A DNA stretch of 64,000 nt from CAVUXJ01 sp963814975 (GTDB taxonomy: Bacteria; Acidobacteriota; Vicinamibacteria; Vicinamibacterales; CAVVIG01), in contig CAWFFB010000022.1 of the NCBI GenBank assembly GCA_963814975.1, positions 248,001 to 312,000 on the forward strand, written 5' to 3'. Made by a program: the position numbers and the translations under genes. How positions within the stretch are numbered: position 1 is the first letter of the stretch; each line of letters begins with the position of its first letter. The notes under the pieces were generated by a model. The model ran no database searches. It saw only the letters and a program-made list of their open reading frames with translations, and had not been told where the DNA came from. This document shows, in pieces, positions 8,594-18,502 of the stretch.

Positions 8594-9034
8594 CTACCGG
8601 CGGCCGCCCTTTTTCTTTCTCGCGCCGCCCTTCTTCGCGGCGCCCTTCCGCGCGCCGCCCTTCCTCGTGCCGCCCTTCCTCGCGCCACTCTTGAGGCCTG
8701 CTTTTTTCTTCGAGCTTCCCTTGCGCATCGCCGCCCGCGAACCGCTGCGCGCAGCCCCTGCAGCGCTTTTCTTCTTTCCCGCCGCCTTTCTCGCGCCGCT
8801 CGGCTTCGCTGCGCGCTTGCGGCCCCCGGTCGCTTTCGGTGCCGCTTCTGCTTTCCGTCGTCGGCCCGCGGACGCGCGGGCGCGTGCACCACCGCTCAGC
8901 CGGCCGCCTGGTTCGTCCCCTTGCTCGGCGTCGAGGTCGGTCTCCCCGCCCATGTCCAGATCCGGCAGCTCCGAGCCTCCGGTCATCTCATCGTCGGGTA
9001 ACCCCATTCCGCCGTCATCGAAATCATCCTGCAT
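8594..9034 (-). CDS. Histone H1-like lysine/arginine/alanine-rich protein
   Basis: 146 residues from the ATG at 9034. The first 45 residues are acidic (MQDDFDDGGMGLPDDEM...). The rest is almost entirely Lys, Arg, Ala and Gly, with KKxA/RKGG-type repeats such as ARKGGTRKGGARKG near the C-terminus. This composition matches bacterial H1/Hc1-like DNA-binding tails, so nucleoid binding is the likely role. The acidic head may modulate binding. Low complexity makes homology hard to prove, and DNA repeats inside the 3' end reflect the protein repeats. Longer upstream starts are possible but have no ribosome-binding site advantage. Confidence 0.65.
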   Translation of the reverse strand: MQDDFDDGGMGLPDDEMTGGSELPDLDMGGETDLDAEQGDEPGGRLSGGARARASAGRRRKAEAAPKATGGRKRAAKPSGARKAAGKKKSAAGAARSGSRAAMRKGSSKKKAGLKSGARKGGTRKGGARKGAAKKGGARKKKGGRR

Positions 9035-9157
9035 AGTGCGCCTCGTCGTTTCGTGCGGGGTTTCCCCCGAGTTAAGGTGGGCGCCTAGTCTCTCCCGCCT
9101 GCGCGCACCTGTCAACAATATCACCCCCGGGAACCGACGGAGCCGGTCCCGCCCGGT

Positions 9158-10561
9158 TCACGGGCGGCTGTACAGATCCACCATCGTGGCGATGGCACGC
9201 TGGCAGACGAGGCAAAACGGCACTTGGTCGCGGCTGAACATCAGGCAATCGGACTGTGGCCGGAAATACCCGCGGGCTTCGTAGTTCGCGCCCTCGAACG
9301 CACCGACTTTCCCGGCGTATGCTCCAGTACCGAGCAGACGCGTGTCCTGAATCATCTGCTCACGGAAGAGCGCGTCCATCTCCGCCTCCGGGCGGTTCTC
9401 GGCGCGAATTCGCCGCCGGCGTTCCTGGATCATCTTCGCCTCAGTCTCGAACTCGGTCTTTGGCCATGGTGTCGGCACGAGCGTTCCCGGTAACACCAGG
9501 TCCTTCCACTTGAGCGTTGCGGGATCGAGCAGGGCGGTGACGTTGGGTTCCCAGGGTTCGACGCGAACCTCAGGCGCCAAATAGGCGACATCTGACGTGT
9601 AGTACTCGTCGGCGAGGCCGGCAATGTGGTGGCCGAACTCATGAACGAAAAGATAGGGCGCCCAAACGCTGTCGGCGGCGACCGTGCTGAACAACCCGAA
9701 AATGCCTCCGCCGCCGTACGTCGCGCTATTGACCAGGATCTCGACGACGTCGTAGGGCGCGTTCGCGGCAAGGTCGCGGAACGCCTTGTTCTCGAACGTG
9801 AGCACATATCGCTCGGAATCGAATGCGTCGTAGGTCGCGCCAATGGGAGAGCGCCGGTGGATTCCTTGTGAGGGACGCGAAATCCCCGACTGCAGCGCGG
9901 CAGGAGCGAGACCCCAGACGTTGATGTCCCCCTGCCGTTCCTTGAACGGTGATGTTTCGAAGAGAATCCGGGTCAGTCGCCTCGCGTCGCGCTCGAACTT
10001 GCTGCGCTGTGCCGCCGTATAGCCATCTCCAAGAATGAGGAGATCCAGCTTCTCTGCTGGTTCGCCGGCTTCGTGAATCCGGATCAGGCGTCCGGCGGGC
10101 GCTGCCGGTATCCCGCGCTCGATGAACTTGTCCGCGGGATCGATCGCCACCGTCCACAGATCGACGAACAGGTTCCGTGCGTCGCGCTTCTTCAGGACGA
10201 TCCGCGCGGGCTTCTCGATGGCTGGAAATCGCAGCGACTCGGAGAACGTGCGGTTCATCGTTTGCGCTTCGGCGGTAGTCTCCCACTCTCCGTAGATAGA
10301 GCTGAATCCACGCGAGAAGATCGTCCGCCCGCTCGCGACATCGACCACTTCGAAGAAGTATTTACCCAGGTTCGTGCCGTCGATTGGCCGGCCGGGATTG
10401 CCCGGCCACGGCAGAGGCTCGACGACGATGCGATCGACGCTGAAGCGTTCCTCTTTGTCGTTGCCGGTATGGTAGTAGTCGATCCGCATGGTGGCCGGGG
10501 CGGCAAGAGCCGCGGCGGCGAGCGCGAGATTAAAAACGACGGCGAGCGTAAGCGGCGTCAT
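9158..10561 (-). CDS. IgA peptidase M64 family secreted metallopeptidase
   Basis: 467 residues from the ATG at 10561, chosen because it opens directly into a signal peptide (MTPLTLAVVFNLALAAAALA). The N-terminal half is a beta-rich M64 N-domain. The catalytic zinc motif is FVHEFGHHIAGLADEYY near residues 300-316, with both histidines, the glutamate and the downstream DEYY. LDLLILGDGYTAAQ near residue 175 is another M64 hallmark. The C-terminus has CLMFS and FCLVCQ cysteines seen in the family. The protein is expected in the periplasm or outside the cell. The frame is intact and it has no obvious operon partner. Confidence 0.9.
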   Translation of the reverse strand: MTPLTLAVVFNLALAAAALAAPATMRIDYYHTGNDKEERFSVDRIVVEPLPWPGNPGRPIDGTNLGKYFFEVVDVASGRTIFSRGFSSIYGEWETTAEAQTMNRTFSESLRFPAIEKPARIVLKKRDARNLFVDLWTVAIDPADKFIERGIPAAPAGRLIRIHEAGEPAEKLDLLILGDGYTAAQRSKFERDARRLTRILFETSPFKERQGDINVWGLAPAALQSGISRPSQGIHRRSPIGATYDAFDSERYVLTFENKAFRDLAANAPYDVVEILVNSATYGGGGIFGLFSTVAADSVWAPYLFVHEFGHHIAGLADEYYTSDVAYLAPEVRVEPWEPNVTALLDPATLKWKDLVLPGTLVPTPWPKTEFETEAKMIQERRRRIRAENRPEAEMDALFREQMIQDTRLLGTGAYAGKVGAFEGANYEARGYFRPQSDCLMFSRDQVPFCLVCQRAIATMVDLYSRP

Positions 10562-10716
10562 CCCAACCCTCCGCTCGGCGTTCGTTACTGAGCGCCGCGT
10601 GCGCATCGTGGCGCCGGATCGTGAAGACCGTCCAGAGGCGCCGAGCAATCCTGAATCCGACGACCGGAAGGCCCGGAGCATCGCGGCGGTCGGAAGGCAT
10701 CAACCCGACCATGACA

Positions 10717-11460
10717 TCACCCGAACCATAACGATCGTCCTGTCAGCGTCCGATGGTCCAAGCCGGCCGCGCGATCGAGCTTGGCCACGATAGCCGGGAG
10801 CTCGATCGAAAACCTCCAGTCCGCCGCGCGGCCACCCGCCGCCGCAAAGACATCCCGCCACCGGTTCCACCACGGCGCGACAAAGCCGGCTACCGGCTCG
10901 ACCACCAGTACGATATCACCGCGCTCGCCTCGCTCAACAAGACGCTGAAGCACCCTTTCCCGTGCGGCGTCCCTGAGCTCGTTCAACGTGAATGCGGCGA
11001 GGAGCGCCGCTGGCGACCCAGGCCAGGATGTCGTGGCGATGTCGCCGAGGCGCGTACGCGCGGTCGCGCCGAAAGCCCGGTAGGTTCGCGACGCCTCCGA
11101 GAGCGCCCACGAGTTCACATCGACACCGACAATGGCGGGCAGCTTCGAAAGCGTCTGCGCCCAGGCGGCGCCGGCGGCGCCAGTTCCGCATCCCAGATCG
11201 ACGAGCGTGGTGACCCGTGCCGGCCTGAACCCGATCGCGACCGTAATTTCCCGGACCAAGAGATAGTGCAGCGGCCCATAGAACAGCGCGAAGGCGGCAC
11301 GTTTGCCCGCGCCCGACAATGCCGCTCCGGCTGTAAGCCGGCCGCGGCGCTCGACGTACGTTGAGGACAGCGCACGAAGGGCCCGTGCCACTTCGGGAAA
11401 CGTCATGTCGGCGAAGTGCCTCTTTTCAAGCGCGATCAGCCAGTTATCGAAGTCAGTCAT
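10717..11460 (-). CDS. Class I SAM-dependent methyltransferase, Rsm22-like
   Basis: 247 residues from the ATG at 11460. The SAM-binding glycine motif LVDLGCGTGAAGAAWA is preceded by about 75 residues containing ALRALSSTYVERRG, a pattern found before the methyltransferase fold in Rsm22-type proteins. Later motifs are IVGVDVNSWAL and LLAAFTLNEL. Rsm22 relatives are linked to small-subunit ribosome maturation, but bacterial members are poorly characterised and the zinc cysteines seen in some are absent here. The substrate is therefore uncertain. The frame is intact. Confidence 0.6.
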   Translation of the reverse strand: MTDFDNWLIALEKRHFADMTFPEVARALRALSSTYVERRGRLTAGAALSGAGKRAAFALFYGPLHYLLVREITVAIGFRPARVTTLVDLGCGTGAAGAAWAQTLSKLPAIVGVDVNSWALSEASRTYRAFGATARTRLGDIATTSWPGSPAALLAAFTLNELRDAARERVLQRLVERGERGDIVLVVEPVAGFVAPWWNRWRDVFAAAGGRAADWRFSIELPAIVAKLDRAAGLDHRTLTGRSLWFG

Positions 11461-11742
11461 GCATAGCCGGTCTTCTCGAGCATCGCACTGTAGGACCTGC
11501 CGCTGAGGCGGGTCAATGCCACCGGTCGGAGGCGCGGCGCGGGCCGCCGACCCTCCTTCGCGGGGACATTCGTAAGCGATGCGGTTCCGACGGGTGACAG
11601 TGACCGCAGGGCCCGAGCGCAACGGCATGCCCCAGCCTGCTTGAGACTTCGCGGCTATGCGAACCGGCGAGGCAGGAACAGAAGTCTCGAGGCCGAGTGT
11701 GAACCGATTTCAGGGGCATAGTCAGGTGTCAGGTCCGATCTC
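11461..11742. other. Intergenic region, no gene seen
   Basis: 282 bp with no supported gene. One short inverted repeat (GAGACTTC near 11643 with GAAGTCTC near 11681) could form a stem, but its significance is unclear. Confidence 0.35.
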
Positions 11743-12162
11743 TCAGGCTCCCACGATCAGCAGATACGCCGTCGCCAGCAGGAAGAGATTGGGAAACAGC
11801 GCCCACCAGAAGGCGTGACGCCATTCGTGCTTCTCCTGGAGCGCCGAAGGCGCGCCGCCGGTGAGCTTGGCAAAGCTGTGTGCGAGCAGCGCGAGCGCAA
11901 TCGCGGGAATCGCTCCGGCCAACAAGAGAGAGACGGCAAAGTCGTCGGGCGTCGTTCCGAAACGATAGACGTGCTGGCGAAGCCCGACCAGCCACAACCA
12001 CAGGACCGACGCCGCCCATCCGGCGGCCAGCATGTAAAGCGACCTGCCGAATACGCGGACGGCTGACGGATGAGACGTGTCGCTCATGATCGTCGGATGA
12101 ACCCGAGCGCATGCGACCACGAGAGGCTGCCGGAATGTCGATTCACTTGCGTAGTGTGCCAT
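11743..12162 (-). CDS. Small inner-membrane protein, three predicted helices
   Basis: 139 residues from the ATG at 12162, which has a well-placed AGGAGAGA ribosome-binding site; an internal ATG at 12087 is the alternative. Hydrophobic segments lie near residues 37-57 (YMLAAGWAASVLWLWLVGL), 72-95 (SLLLAGAIPAIALALLAHSF) and 118-139 at the very C-terminus. No family is recognised. It lies downstream of the Clp ATPase on the same strand, about 200 bp away, so a link is possible but not shown. Confidence 0.6.
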   Translation of the reverse strand: MAHYASESTFRQPLVVACARVHPTIMSDTSHPSAVRVFGRSLYMLAAGWAASVLWLWLVGLRQHVYRFGTTPDDFAVSLLLAGAIPAIALALLAHSFAKLTGGAPSALQEKHEWRHAFWWALFPNLFLLATAYLLIVGA

Positions 12163-12360
12163 GGAAGTCTCTCCTGCAAGATCCGTGTCCGCGCGACCTG
12201 ACGAGGTGACCCTCGCGATCGTGCTGATGTCTTTGTGGGAAATGAACAGGTGAGAGAGGAACCGCGCAGCGGCTTGGAAGCGTACCTGCAGTCTACGACC
12301 GGGCGATCGACCCCCGGTGGACAGCCACACGATCCTTGGATCGCAGCTCGCTCAGTACCG

Positions 12361-14672
12361 CTAGGCGACGTCGCTATACGCAATCGCGCCGTCGGTCGCC
12401 ACGATCCGGGCAAGCCCCGGGACAACGACGATCTGCTCGTGCTCGACCTTGATATCGAAGTGCGTGCCGTCCTTCCAGCGCGCGGTGATCGGCAGCTTGA
12501 CCTGCTCGTCGATGAAACGCTTGAGGAACCTGGCGCCGAACGCCAGGCTGTACCCGTCGGCGGCGATCCGCTCGAGCGCCTCGTCATCGACATGGAGCGT
12601 CTTGCCGGCCTTCGCAAGGGTGACCTCCACCTGATCGAGATAATGCCTCGCGATCTGCCGCACCTCGTCGAGCATCAGCGGAGCAAAGAGCACGACCTCG
12701 TCGATGCGGTTGCGGAACTCCGGTGGGAACCGGCGCTCGAGCTCGCGCATCACTTCACCCTGCACCTGCTCCACACCCACCGTGCGCGACAGGAAACCGA
12801 GAGGACTCGTGAGCTTTCGGAAGCTCTCGGCTCCGATGTTCGAGGTCATGATCACCACCGCATCGCTGAGATAGACCCGCTTGCCGCGGCCGTCGGTCAT
12901 CCAACCTTCGTCGAATGCGTGCAGAAAGACGTTCAGGAGGCTCGGACTCGCCTTCTCCACCTCGTCGAGCAGTACGACCGTATAGGGGTTGTCCTTCAGT
13001 TGGTTGGTCAGGATCCCGCCGCGTTCGCTGCCGACGATTCCCCTCGGCATGCCGATCAGCTTGTCGACCCCGACCGAGCCATCCTGGTACTCCGACATGT
13101 CGACCCGGACCATTTTCTTGTCGTCGCCGAACAAGAACTCCGCGACCGCCTTCGCCAGCTCCGTTTTTCCGACGCCGGTGGGTCCCAGGAACAACAGCAC
13201 GCCGTCCGGCCTGTCGAATCCGTCCTTGAGCGGGCCCTTGTTCAGCACGAGACGGCGGGCCACTGCCTCGATCGCGTTCTTCTGGCCGATCACGCGTTGC
13301 TGCAGCCGGCTCTCGAGGTCCTTGAACCGGTCCGCGACATCGCGAAAAACCATGTCCTCGGGAATCTGCGCGGCATGGGAGATGACCGACACGATGTCTT
13401 CCCTCGTCACTTCCCAGCGCTTGTCGACCTCCGCGCGCACGGCTGCGGTGTCGAGCCACCCGATGACCTTGTCCGGCAGATGCAGATGGCGCATGTAGCG
13501 GGGCGACATCTCGAGCGCGGTGTCGATGGCCTCATCGAGGAGACGGACCGAGTAGTTCCGCTCGAGGCGTGGGCGCAGATTTTCCAGGATGCACCGTGTC
13601 TCTTCTATCGACGGCTCGCATACGACGACCGAACGGAAGCGCCGCGCCAGTGCCTCGTCTTCCTGAATGTATTCTTTGTATTCGCTCAGTGTCGTTGCGG
13701 CCACCATGCGGATCTCGCCGCGAGCCAACACCGACTTGAAGATGTTGGCGGCATCCGATGGCGCGCCGAGCGCCGAGCCGGCGCCCACCAACGTGTGCGC
13801 TTCGTCGACGAACAGAGATCAGGTTCGGCCGCTCCTTCAACTCCCGGATAACGTTCTGAATCCGATCTTCGAACATGCCACGGAGCATGGTGCCGGCTAC
13901 CATCGTGTTCATCTGCAGGTTGACGACCTGGCAGTCGCGCAGGCGGACCGGAACCGTTTCCGGCTCGAACTCGAGCCGGCGCGCGAGCCCTTCCACGATC
14001 GCCGTCTTCCCTACGCCTGGTTCACCGATCAACATCACCGAATTGGGGCGCTCCCGGTGGCACAGAATCTCCAGCACCTGCTGTATTTCCTTTTCGCGGG
14101 CGAAGACGGGCGGGATCTTGTCCTGCCGGGCGAGGAGGTTCAGGTTGGTGGCGAAGTGCTTGAGGAACGCCGGCAGCTCGAAGCGCTTCTTGAGCCGCTC
14201 GTCGCGGAGCTCGATATCCCGCATCCGCGCGTTGAGCCGCGAGACGAGGACACCCGGCTCGACGCCGTGGTGGCGCAGGATCGACACGGGCACGCCCTGG
14301 CTCTCCTCGAACACGGCGGAAAACAGATCGGCCGCCTCGATCGTCTGCCGGCCCGCACGGCTCGCGTGGTGCAGCGCGAGCTTGAACACGAGCCTGGTCG
14401 CCGGCGAGACCCGAAGCTCGGGGCCGGGGAACGGCGGCATCATGTGCAGATGCTCCTCAATCGCCTGCAGGATCGTGTGGGGATTCAGCTCGATGTCGCG
14501 CATGATCCCCGGCGAACAGGTCCCACTCGACCTGCGCGAACGCCAGGAAGATATGCTCGCCGGTGAGCAGCGGGTGCTCCCGGCGCCGGGCCTCCTCGAC
14601 CGCGCGATCCACGATTCGTTGCGCGGTTTCGGCAATCTTGCTCGGTGAGATGTCGAGATCTTCTACGTGCAC
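12361..14672 (-). CDS. Clp/HSP100 AAA+ ATPase with atypical pore loops (two frameshifts)
   Basis: Two-ring AAA+ unfoldase of ClpA/ClpC length (about 770 codons) without a ClpB-type middle domain. A Clp N-domain (LLTGEHIFLAFAQVEW) is followed by NBD1 with Walker A GEPGVGKTA and Walker B FVDEAHTLVG, then NBD2 with GPTGVGKTE, VLLDEVEKA and sensor MTSNIGAESF. The start is a GTG at 14672 behind GGAGGAG. Frames change near 14510 and near 13815, inside the first Walker B. Both substrate-gripping pore loops are unusual: NBD1 has AGTMLRGMFE instead of the KYRG form and NBD2 has PRGIVGSERGG instead of GYVG. A protein-remodelling role is likely; a ClpP partner is not visible. Confidence 0.85.
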
Positions 14673-14869
14673 GGCCGCTCCTCCAGTCACCGTTCGATGA
14701 GCAAGACCGGGGCCACACCGGCGCCGCGATCGCGCCGGCCGGGCGAAGCGGCGCAACCGACTCACCCGCAAAGAGTTCACGCACGGCGGAGGAATGCGTG
14801 GCCGGACAGCCACACCCACGCCGAGGAGGTAGTCGTCCTCTCGCAGCGCTATCGCAGCGTCAGGATCGC

Positions 14870-15701
14870 CGTTAGCGCGTCGGGCCAGCAGCGCCTGAAT
14901 CCGGCGCTCGGTCGGGGGATGCGTGCTGAATAGCGAGAACAGGCCAGAGGCCGAGAACGGCTTGATGATGAACATATGCGCCGTCGCCGGGTTGGCGTCG
15001 AGCGGGACGGCCTTGGAGGCGGACTCGAGCTTCCGCAGCGCATTGACCAGACCCGACGGGGTACCGGCGAGCGCCGCACCGCCGGCATCCGCGCCGAATT
15101 CGCGCGACCGCGAAATGGCCGCTTGAATCAGCATCGCGGCAAGGGGCGCGAGCACGATCATGGCGAGGGCCGCCACCGGGTTGTGGCCCTCCCGATCGTC
15201 GCGTGAGCCGCCAAAGAACATGGCGAAACGGGAAACCATCATGATCGCGGCGGCGAGGGTCGCCGCGACGGAACTGATCAGAATGTCGCGGTTTTTCACG
15301 TGCGCCAGCTCATGCGCCACGACGCCCGGCGAGCTCCTGATCGTCGAGCAGCTGCAGGATGCCCTCGGTTGCCGCAACGGCGGCGTGCTGCGGGTTCCGG
15401 CCGGTCGCGAAAGCGTTCGGCGACGGCTGTGGAATCACGTACACGCGAGGCATCGGCAGCCCGCCGCGCTGGGCCAGGTCGGCGACGAGGTCGTACAGGC
15501 GATGACCCGGCCCGACCGGCTTCGCGCGGTACATCGCGAGAACGATCTTGTCCGAGAACCAGTAGGAGGCGAAGTTCATCGCGACCGCGATGAAAAATCC
15601 CGAGGACGAGACCGTCGCCGCCGCCGAGCACCTCGCCCATGAAACAGAAATATCGCGCTGAGGACGCCGAGCAGCAGCGCCGTCTTTAATCCATTTGCCA
15701 T
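14870..15701 (-). CDS. htpX: HtpX-type M48 membrane metalloprotease (several frameshifts)
   Basis: Membrane-bound zinc protease of envelope quality control. The start ATGGCAAATGG at 15701 opens into a first membrane helix (LKTALLLGVLSAIFLF). FASYWFSDKIVLAMYRA and MPRVYVIPQPSPNAFATGR precede the active site VVAHELAHVKNRD. A third zinc ligand region REFGADAGGA and the family end STHPPTERRIQALL follow. At least three frame changes are needed, near 15655, 15600 and 15325. The frame does not stop after ERRIQALLARR but runs on into the Clp gene, so a stop was probably lost to another indel and the 3' end given here is approximate. Confidence 0.85.
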
Positions 15702-15730
15702 AGTCTTAGTTTAACAAATCGTATAATTTC

Positions 15731-16294
15731 ATGATGGCCGTGCTTGCCCTGCTCGTTGCCGCCACCCTGATGCAGCAGCCGCCGGTGCCCCGGCCGTTTC
15801 CCGCACCTGGCACTGGTCAGCCGGCGCGACCGGCCCCACCGCCGCCACGACCACCGGTCTCGCCGGCGCCCCCACCAGCAACGGCCTCCCGCCAGCAACC
15901 GCGCCTCCGCCGGCCACGGCGCCCGCAGACCCCGAATGCGCCCAGCGAAGCCACTCTTGGGGTCCCGCTCTACCCGGGGGCGCAGTTCATCGCGTCGTAC
16001 GACGCCGGCCGCGGCCAACGGTTCTACTTTTCGGCTCGGCTGCGGCGTTCGAGGTGCTGGTGTCGTACTATCGGACACTGCTGAAGCAGCGCGGCGAGCT
16101 GGTTTTCGACGTGCCGGCGACCCACGAGTTTGACATCGGCCGCTTTCGCGATGAAACGATGGCGTTTCCGCCCAGCGTGACGATCAAGGACTACGAATCG
16201 GCCATATCGCAGGGATATCCGAACCCAAAACCCGGCGGCGCAGCCCGCACGATTCCCCACCATCATCCAGATAGTGCCGGTCACAGAGAAATAG
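15731..16294 (+). CDS. Secreted proline-rich protein (frameshifted)
   Basis: The ATG at 15731 (a second follows at 15734) opens a short hydrophobic segment MAVLALLVAATLM. A proline-rich linker of about 45 residues comes next, then a globular part: LGVPLYPGAQFIASYDAGRGQRFYF, a frame change near 16040, and LVSYYRTLLKQRGELVFDVP. A second change near 16235 leads to FPTIIQIVPVTEK and a stop at 16292-16294. The globular part resembles small exported domains with an AFEVLVSYYR motif seen next to polysaccharide or lipoprotein genes, but I recognise no named family. It diverges from htpX with only 29 bp between starts. Confidence 0.55.
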
Positions 16295-16311
16295 AGCTCG
16301 GCGATCCCCAA

Positions 16312-17926
16312 CTATTCTTTGACCGAGACGTAGATCTCCGGCTGGCGCCGGAACTCCAGCGCCTTTTCTTCCATCCCCACGGCGGCCGCGGCGGCTTCTT
16401 CGACGCCCTTCTGCCGCGCGTAGTCGCGCACCTGCTGGGTCAGCTCCATGCTGCAGAACTTGGGCCCGCACATGGAGCAGAAGTGCGCGACCTTCGCTCC
16501 CTCCGCCGGCAGTGTTTCGTCGTGGTACGCGCGCGCGGTCACGGGATCGAGCGCGAGATTGAACTGATCGTCCCAGCGGAATTCGAACCGCGCCTTCGAG
16601 AGCGCATCGTCCCACTCGCGCGCCCGGGGATGGCCCTTGGCGAGATCCGCGGCGTGCGCGGCGATCTTGTAGGCGATCACGCCGGCTTTCACGTCGTCGC
16701 GGTTGGGCAGGCCGAGGTGTTCCTTCGGGGTGACGTAACACAGCATCGCCGTGCCGTACCAGCCAATCATCGCGGCGCCGATGGCCGACGTGATGTGATC
16801 GTACCCTGGCGCGATGTCCGTCGTGAGCGGGCCCAGCGTATAGAACGGCGCTTCGTCGCACCACTCGAGCTGTTTCTCCATGTTCTCTTTGATGAGATGC
16901 ATGGGAACGTGGCCCGGCCCCTCGTTCATCACCTGGACGTCGTACTCCCAGGCGATCCGCGTCAGCTCGCCCTGCGTCTTCAGCTCGGCAAACTGCGCCT
17001 CGTCGTTCGCGTCGGCGATCGCCCCCGGCCGCAAGCCGTCGCCGAGCGAGAACGACACGTCGTACGCTTTCATGATCTCGCAGATGTCTCGGAAATGCGT
17101 GTACGTGAAGTTCTCTTGATGGTGCGCCAGGCACCATTTCGCCATGATCGAGCCGCCGCGCGAGACGATGCCGGTCATGCGGCGCGCGGTCATCGGCACG
17201 TAGCGCAGCAGGACGCCGGCATGCACCGTGAAGTAGTCGACGCCCTGCTCGCACTGTTCGATGAGCGTGTCGCGATAGACCTCCCACGTGAGGTCTTCCG
17301 GCCGCCCGCCGACTTTTTCGAGGGCCTGATAGATCGGCACCGTGCCGATTGGGACCGCCGAGTTCCGGACGATCCACTCGCGCGTTTCGTGGATGTTCTT
17401 GCCGGTCGAGAGATCCATCACGGTGTCGGCGCCCCACAGTGTCGCCCACCGGAGCTTCTCGACCTCTTCCTGGATCGAGGAGGAGACCGCGGAGTTCCCG
17501 ATGTTCGCGTTGATCTTCACCAGGAAATTCCGGCCGATGATCATCGGCTCGAGCTCCAGGTGGTTGATGTTCGCCGGGATGATCGCGCGGCCGCGCGCGA
17601 CCTCGTCGCGGACGAAATCGGCGGGCAATCCTTCGCGGACGGCGATGAACTCCATCTCCGGCGTGATCTCGCCCTTGCGCGCGTAGTGCAGCTGGGTGAC
17701 CGGTTGGCCGGGGCGCGACGTCGCAGCCCGCGCCTTCACCCAGGGCTCGCGCAGCTTCGGAAGCCCGGCAGTGACGTCGTGATCCTGCGGACCGCTCGTG
17801 TCGTAGACGCGAGAGCGGCGGCTCACCACCTGACAGCGCGATCTCGCGCACCGGGACTCTTACGTCCTGCGAGCCGTCAATGTACACCTTGCGCGAATTG
17901 GGATAGGCGGTGGTGAAGTCTGACAT
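16312..17926 (-). CDS. thiC: Phosphomethylpyrimidine synthase ThiC (one frameshift)
   Basis: Radical SAM enzyme that converts aminoimidazole ribotide to the HMP-P pyrimidine of thiamin. The N-terminus MSDFTTAYPNSRKVY starts at 17926. RGRAIIPANINHLE, GADTVMDLSTGKNI, VMNEGPGHVPMH and HITSAIGAAMIGW are all present. The C-terminal [4Fe-4S] cluster motif CSMCGPKFCSM is intact. The frame changes once near 17820 between GGEPPLS and RVYDTSGP. A TPP riboswitch lies 175 bp upstream, predicting repression by thiamin pyrophosphate. It converges with the proline-rich protein gene. Confidence 0.95.
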
Positions 17927-18100
17927 GTAATGGCTCCCGCAGGCTTGCAGCCTGCGCTGCGGCTGTCGGCGTACACGATGGACGGTTCAGCCAGACGACA
18001 TTGTCTCGGCAGCGTGTGATCCCGGGCTGCGTTTCGGCTCCGGCAACAGCGTTTCCGGAGCCGCCGGCTGAGCTGAGCCGGAACGGAGGAAGGCGGAACA

Positions 18101-18188
18101 CCGCACTCCCTTCGCCGGTTTCAACCGGATCAGGTTCCAAGGGTCTGTTCTCAATCCCTGCCTCGGGATACCCCTGGCGGCTCCCCAA
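18101..18188 (-). promoter_or_regulatory. TPP riboswitch (THI element)
   Basis: Read on the minus strand, the element starts GGGGAGCCGCC and contains the conserved TGAGA, ACCCTTGGAACCTGATC and CGGCGAAGGGA elements of the thiamin pyrophosphate aptamer in the right order and spacing. It lies between the transcription start side and thiC at 17926, so thiamin pyrophosphate should switch thiC expression off. The remaining 170 bp leave room for an expression platform that I did not resolve. Confidence 0.93.
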
Positions 18189-18196
18189 TATAACTC

Positions 18197-18233
18197 GAAT
18201 TGGGTGATCGGCAATTGGGTAATCGCACAATTG
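18197..18233. repeat. 7-bp-phased repeat (AATTG/GATCG units)
   Basis: Five consecutive degenerate heptamers built on GNAATTG occupy 18197-18233, immediately upstream of the TPP riboswitch. AT content is high relative to the surroundings. Same phasing as the other heptad loci in this window. Confidence 0.55.
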
Positions 18234-18450
18234 GTTTCCTCACTAATCTGCAAGCGGGTTCGCCTGACACCTTCGCCCGCCTCGTCTGAGAATCGCGACA
18301 ATGCCGGCGGGCCTCTTCGTCGGTGAAGTTCCCGGCAAGGTCTGAGAATGGAGTCAGAGCAGGGCGGTTCGCGAAACCCTTCTCGCCGCGAGCACGGCGC
18401 CGCGCTGGCTGATGTTCCCACGCTGTCGTCGAGGGGCACTCCTACCGATA

Positions 18451-18474
18451 ACCCTGAACGCTCAGGGTCTTCTT
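18451..18474 (+). terminator. Possible weak hairpin/attenuator
   Basis: A 7-bp stem ACCCTGA/TCAGGGT with loop ACGC (18451-18468) is followed by a short pyrimidine run CTTCTT. It lies 28 bp before the FkbM start and could be a weak terminator or leader structure. Confidence 0.35.
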
Positions 18475-18502
18475 CGGTCAATTCCCTGTCGAGGTCGTCG
18501 CC

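Larger units (their letters stand above)
18189..18502. other. Divergent intergenic region between thiC leader and FkbM gene
   Basis: 314 bp without a gene. It contains a heptad-phased repeat at 18197-18233 and a short hairpin at 18451-18474. The rest shows no structure I can support. Confidence 0.45.

Noticed and set aside
12235..13851. A 538-codon plus-strand frame opposite the Clp ATPase
   Set aside because: Antisense open frames are common in GC-rich genes. It has no family signature, while the minus strand carries Walker motifs.
16054..17916. A 620-codon plus-strand frame opposite thiC
   Set aside because: Only its first part belongs to the real proline-rich secreted protein. The rest is the antisense of conserved thiC.
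18101..18188. Terminator of the FkbM gene or a generic hairpin
   Set aside because: The conserved TGAGA and ACCCTTGGAACCTGATC elements in the correct order identify it as a TPP riboswitch on the other strand.
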